Assembly: GCF_014696625.1 (NCBI RefSeq)
Contig: NZ_JACJQL010000027.1
Span: 1-64,000, forward strand
Length of the DNA stretch: 64,000 nucleotides
Reading direction: 5' to 3'
From: Nostoc parmelioides FACHB-3921
GTDB taxonomy: Bacteria; Cyanobacteriota; Cyanobacteriia; Cyanobacteriales; Nostocaceae
Below, in pieces: positions 63,298 to 64,000 of this stretch. The notes beneath the pieces were generated by a model that was not told the origin of the DNA, did not search any database, and saw only the letters and a list, made by a program, of their open reading frames with translations. Each line of letters begins with the position of its first letter. The stretch's first letter is position 1. The position numbers and the translations under genes are program-made.

Positions 63298-63683
63298 GTT
63301 GTTTGCTAGTCGAAGGTAAGGGTAGTTTTCTGTGAAAAAAAACTATTAATCTTGATTTTTGGGCTTGTTCGCGGCTATGCTAGCTTATTGAACAACCCAG
63401 ATATTTCTATCTTTTTATTAATTATACTTTATAAAACTACAACTTCTTCACTGTTATTTACAACCTTAGTCTGGGAAGACTATCTCCAAGTTATATTTTT
63501 TACGCACTCCGCAGACACATATCATCATTGGTATGCAGACAAATCGCTGATTCTAGTTTCCTAAATATACATACCAATGTGTTAGCTAAACAGTCGAAAA
63601 AGACGACTATCACATGAGTTTTGCTGCTTAGTGCGTAAGTTATAGCTTAGTTCCCTTGATCAACTTCTCTAGGCTAGATTCTG
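63298..63683. other. Intergenic region between divergent genes
   Basis: About 385 bases upstream of both the UbiB-like gene and the exported-protein gene. I see no gene that I can support. Confidence 0.5.
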
Positions 63684-64000
63684 ATGAAATTGTTTTCTCT
63701 CTGGAAATACCGCAAGCGTCAATTACGTATATTTGCGGTAATAATAAGTATTGGATTGACTATTTTCTCTACAACATCAGCTACTAATAGTCAAACAGTT
63801 ACAAGAGACCCTTGGTTATGGCCATTTTCCACCACATCAATTTGGAATATGCCCATAGGCTCAGACGCTAAATATATCCCAGCAAACATTCAAAAGGCTG
63901 GTTGGTTTGGCCCGGATCGAGAGTATTTTTACAAGTTAAAAGCTAGTGATCCTTTACGTCCTGTTTATTCTCCTGGTAGCTGGACTAAAAGGTGTGCTGG
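63684..64000 (+). CDS. Exported protein, 5' part only
   Basis: An ATG at 63684 opens a frame to the right edge (105 codons). It begins with a basic N-terminus (KLFSLWKYRKRQLR), then a hydrophobic core (IFAVIISIGLTIFSTT) and Ser/Ala residues that look like a signal peptide. The mature part starts near TNSQTVTRDPWLWPFS and contains a MPIGSDAKYIPANI motif, suggesting a secreted enzyme or binding protein. The family is not identified from this fragment. Confidence 0.7.
   Translation, partial: MKLFSLWKYRKRQLRIFAVIISIGLTIFSTTSATNSQTVTRDPWLWPFSTTSIWNMPIGSDAKYIPANIQKAGWFGPDREYFYKLKASDPLRPVYSPGSWTKRCA

Noticed and set aside
63352..63564. 70-residue plus-strand frame in the gap after the UbiB-like gene
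   Set aside because: Short, with Phe/Leu/Thr-rich composition, no ribosome-binding site and no recognisable family. More likely a chance frame in a promoter region.
1..64000. CRISPR arrays
   Set aside because: Repeats seen are tandem heptamers or octamers or single palindromes. None has regular spacers of 30-40 bases.

Overview
The window is a chromosomal segment from a filamentous, probably heterocyst-forming cyanobacterium of the Nostoc/Anabaena/Trichormus group. The evidence is dense GCGATCGC (HIP1) sites, a homocitrate synthase gene for nitrogen fixation (nifV), a cyanophycinase/cyanophycin synthetase 2 pair, several cyanobacterium-restricted families (DUF1825, TxlA-type thioredoxin, GUN4 domain), a pilA-ogtA pair as known from Nostoc punctiforme, 7-bp STRR repeats and MITE-like elements. 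No tRNA, rRNA or CRISPR array was recognised by eye.

Layout. 1-800: a decayed IS630-type transposase with a -1 frameshift site, apparently cut by the end of a second element that runs off the left edge. 889-14266: housekeeping genes (pyrF, tyrS, a class A penicillin-binding protein, DUF1825, a J-domain/TPR protein, a TM2 protein, a helix-hairpin-helix protein, lepB, glk, a histidine phosphatase, sdhA). 14502-20435: a GT-C-like membrane protein, nifV, a photolyase/cryptochrome split into two genes, and a dead IS701-type transposase. 20779-28565: an AT-rich surface-glycan or natural-product island (ATP-grasp/HAD fusion, methyltransferase, DegT aminotransferase, a glycosyltransferase stub and a 1344-residue multi-glycosyltransferase). 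28728-31665: pilA followed by the SPINDLY-type transferase ogtA. 32027-47366: mltA, CHAD, DUF3616, NIL-ferredoxin, txlA, the cph2 cyanophycin locus, DAHP synthase, a phasin-like protein, an FKBP, dnaB carrying a 186-residue mini-intein, and rplI. 48086-50648: two adjacent Ser/Thr kinase genes, the second fused to GUN4. 50653-60829: gloB, then an exopolysaccharide-type cluster (two GT4 transferases, an ABC exporter with a histidine-kinase-like tail, a GT10 transferase, two paralogous GT8-like proteins and a GT-A transferase). 61091-64000: a membrane protein, an ABC1/UbiB kinase and the start of an exported protein.

How the genes fit together. Two glycan-building regions probably supply surface polysaccharide or glycosylated pili: one at 20.8-31.7 kb next to the pilin, the other at 52.2-60.8 kb around an ABC exporter. 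nifV and the cph2 genes point to nitrogen fixation and nitrogen storage. The most unusual items are the ABC exporter with a DHp-like histidine domain and no kinase catalytic domain, the split photolyase, the multi-domain glycosyltransferase, the ATP-grasp/HAD fusion, and the GUN4 kinase with an altered catalytic loop and a duplicated segment.
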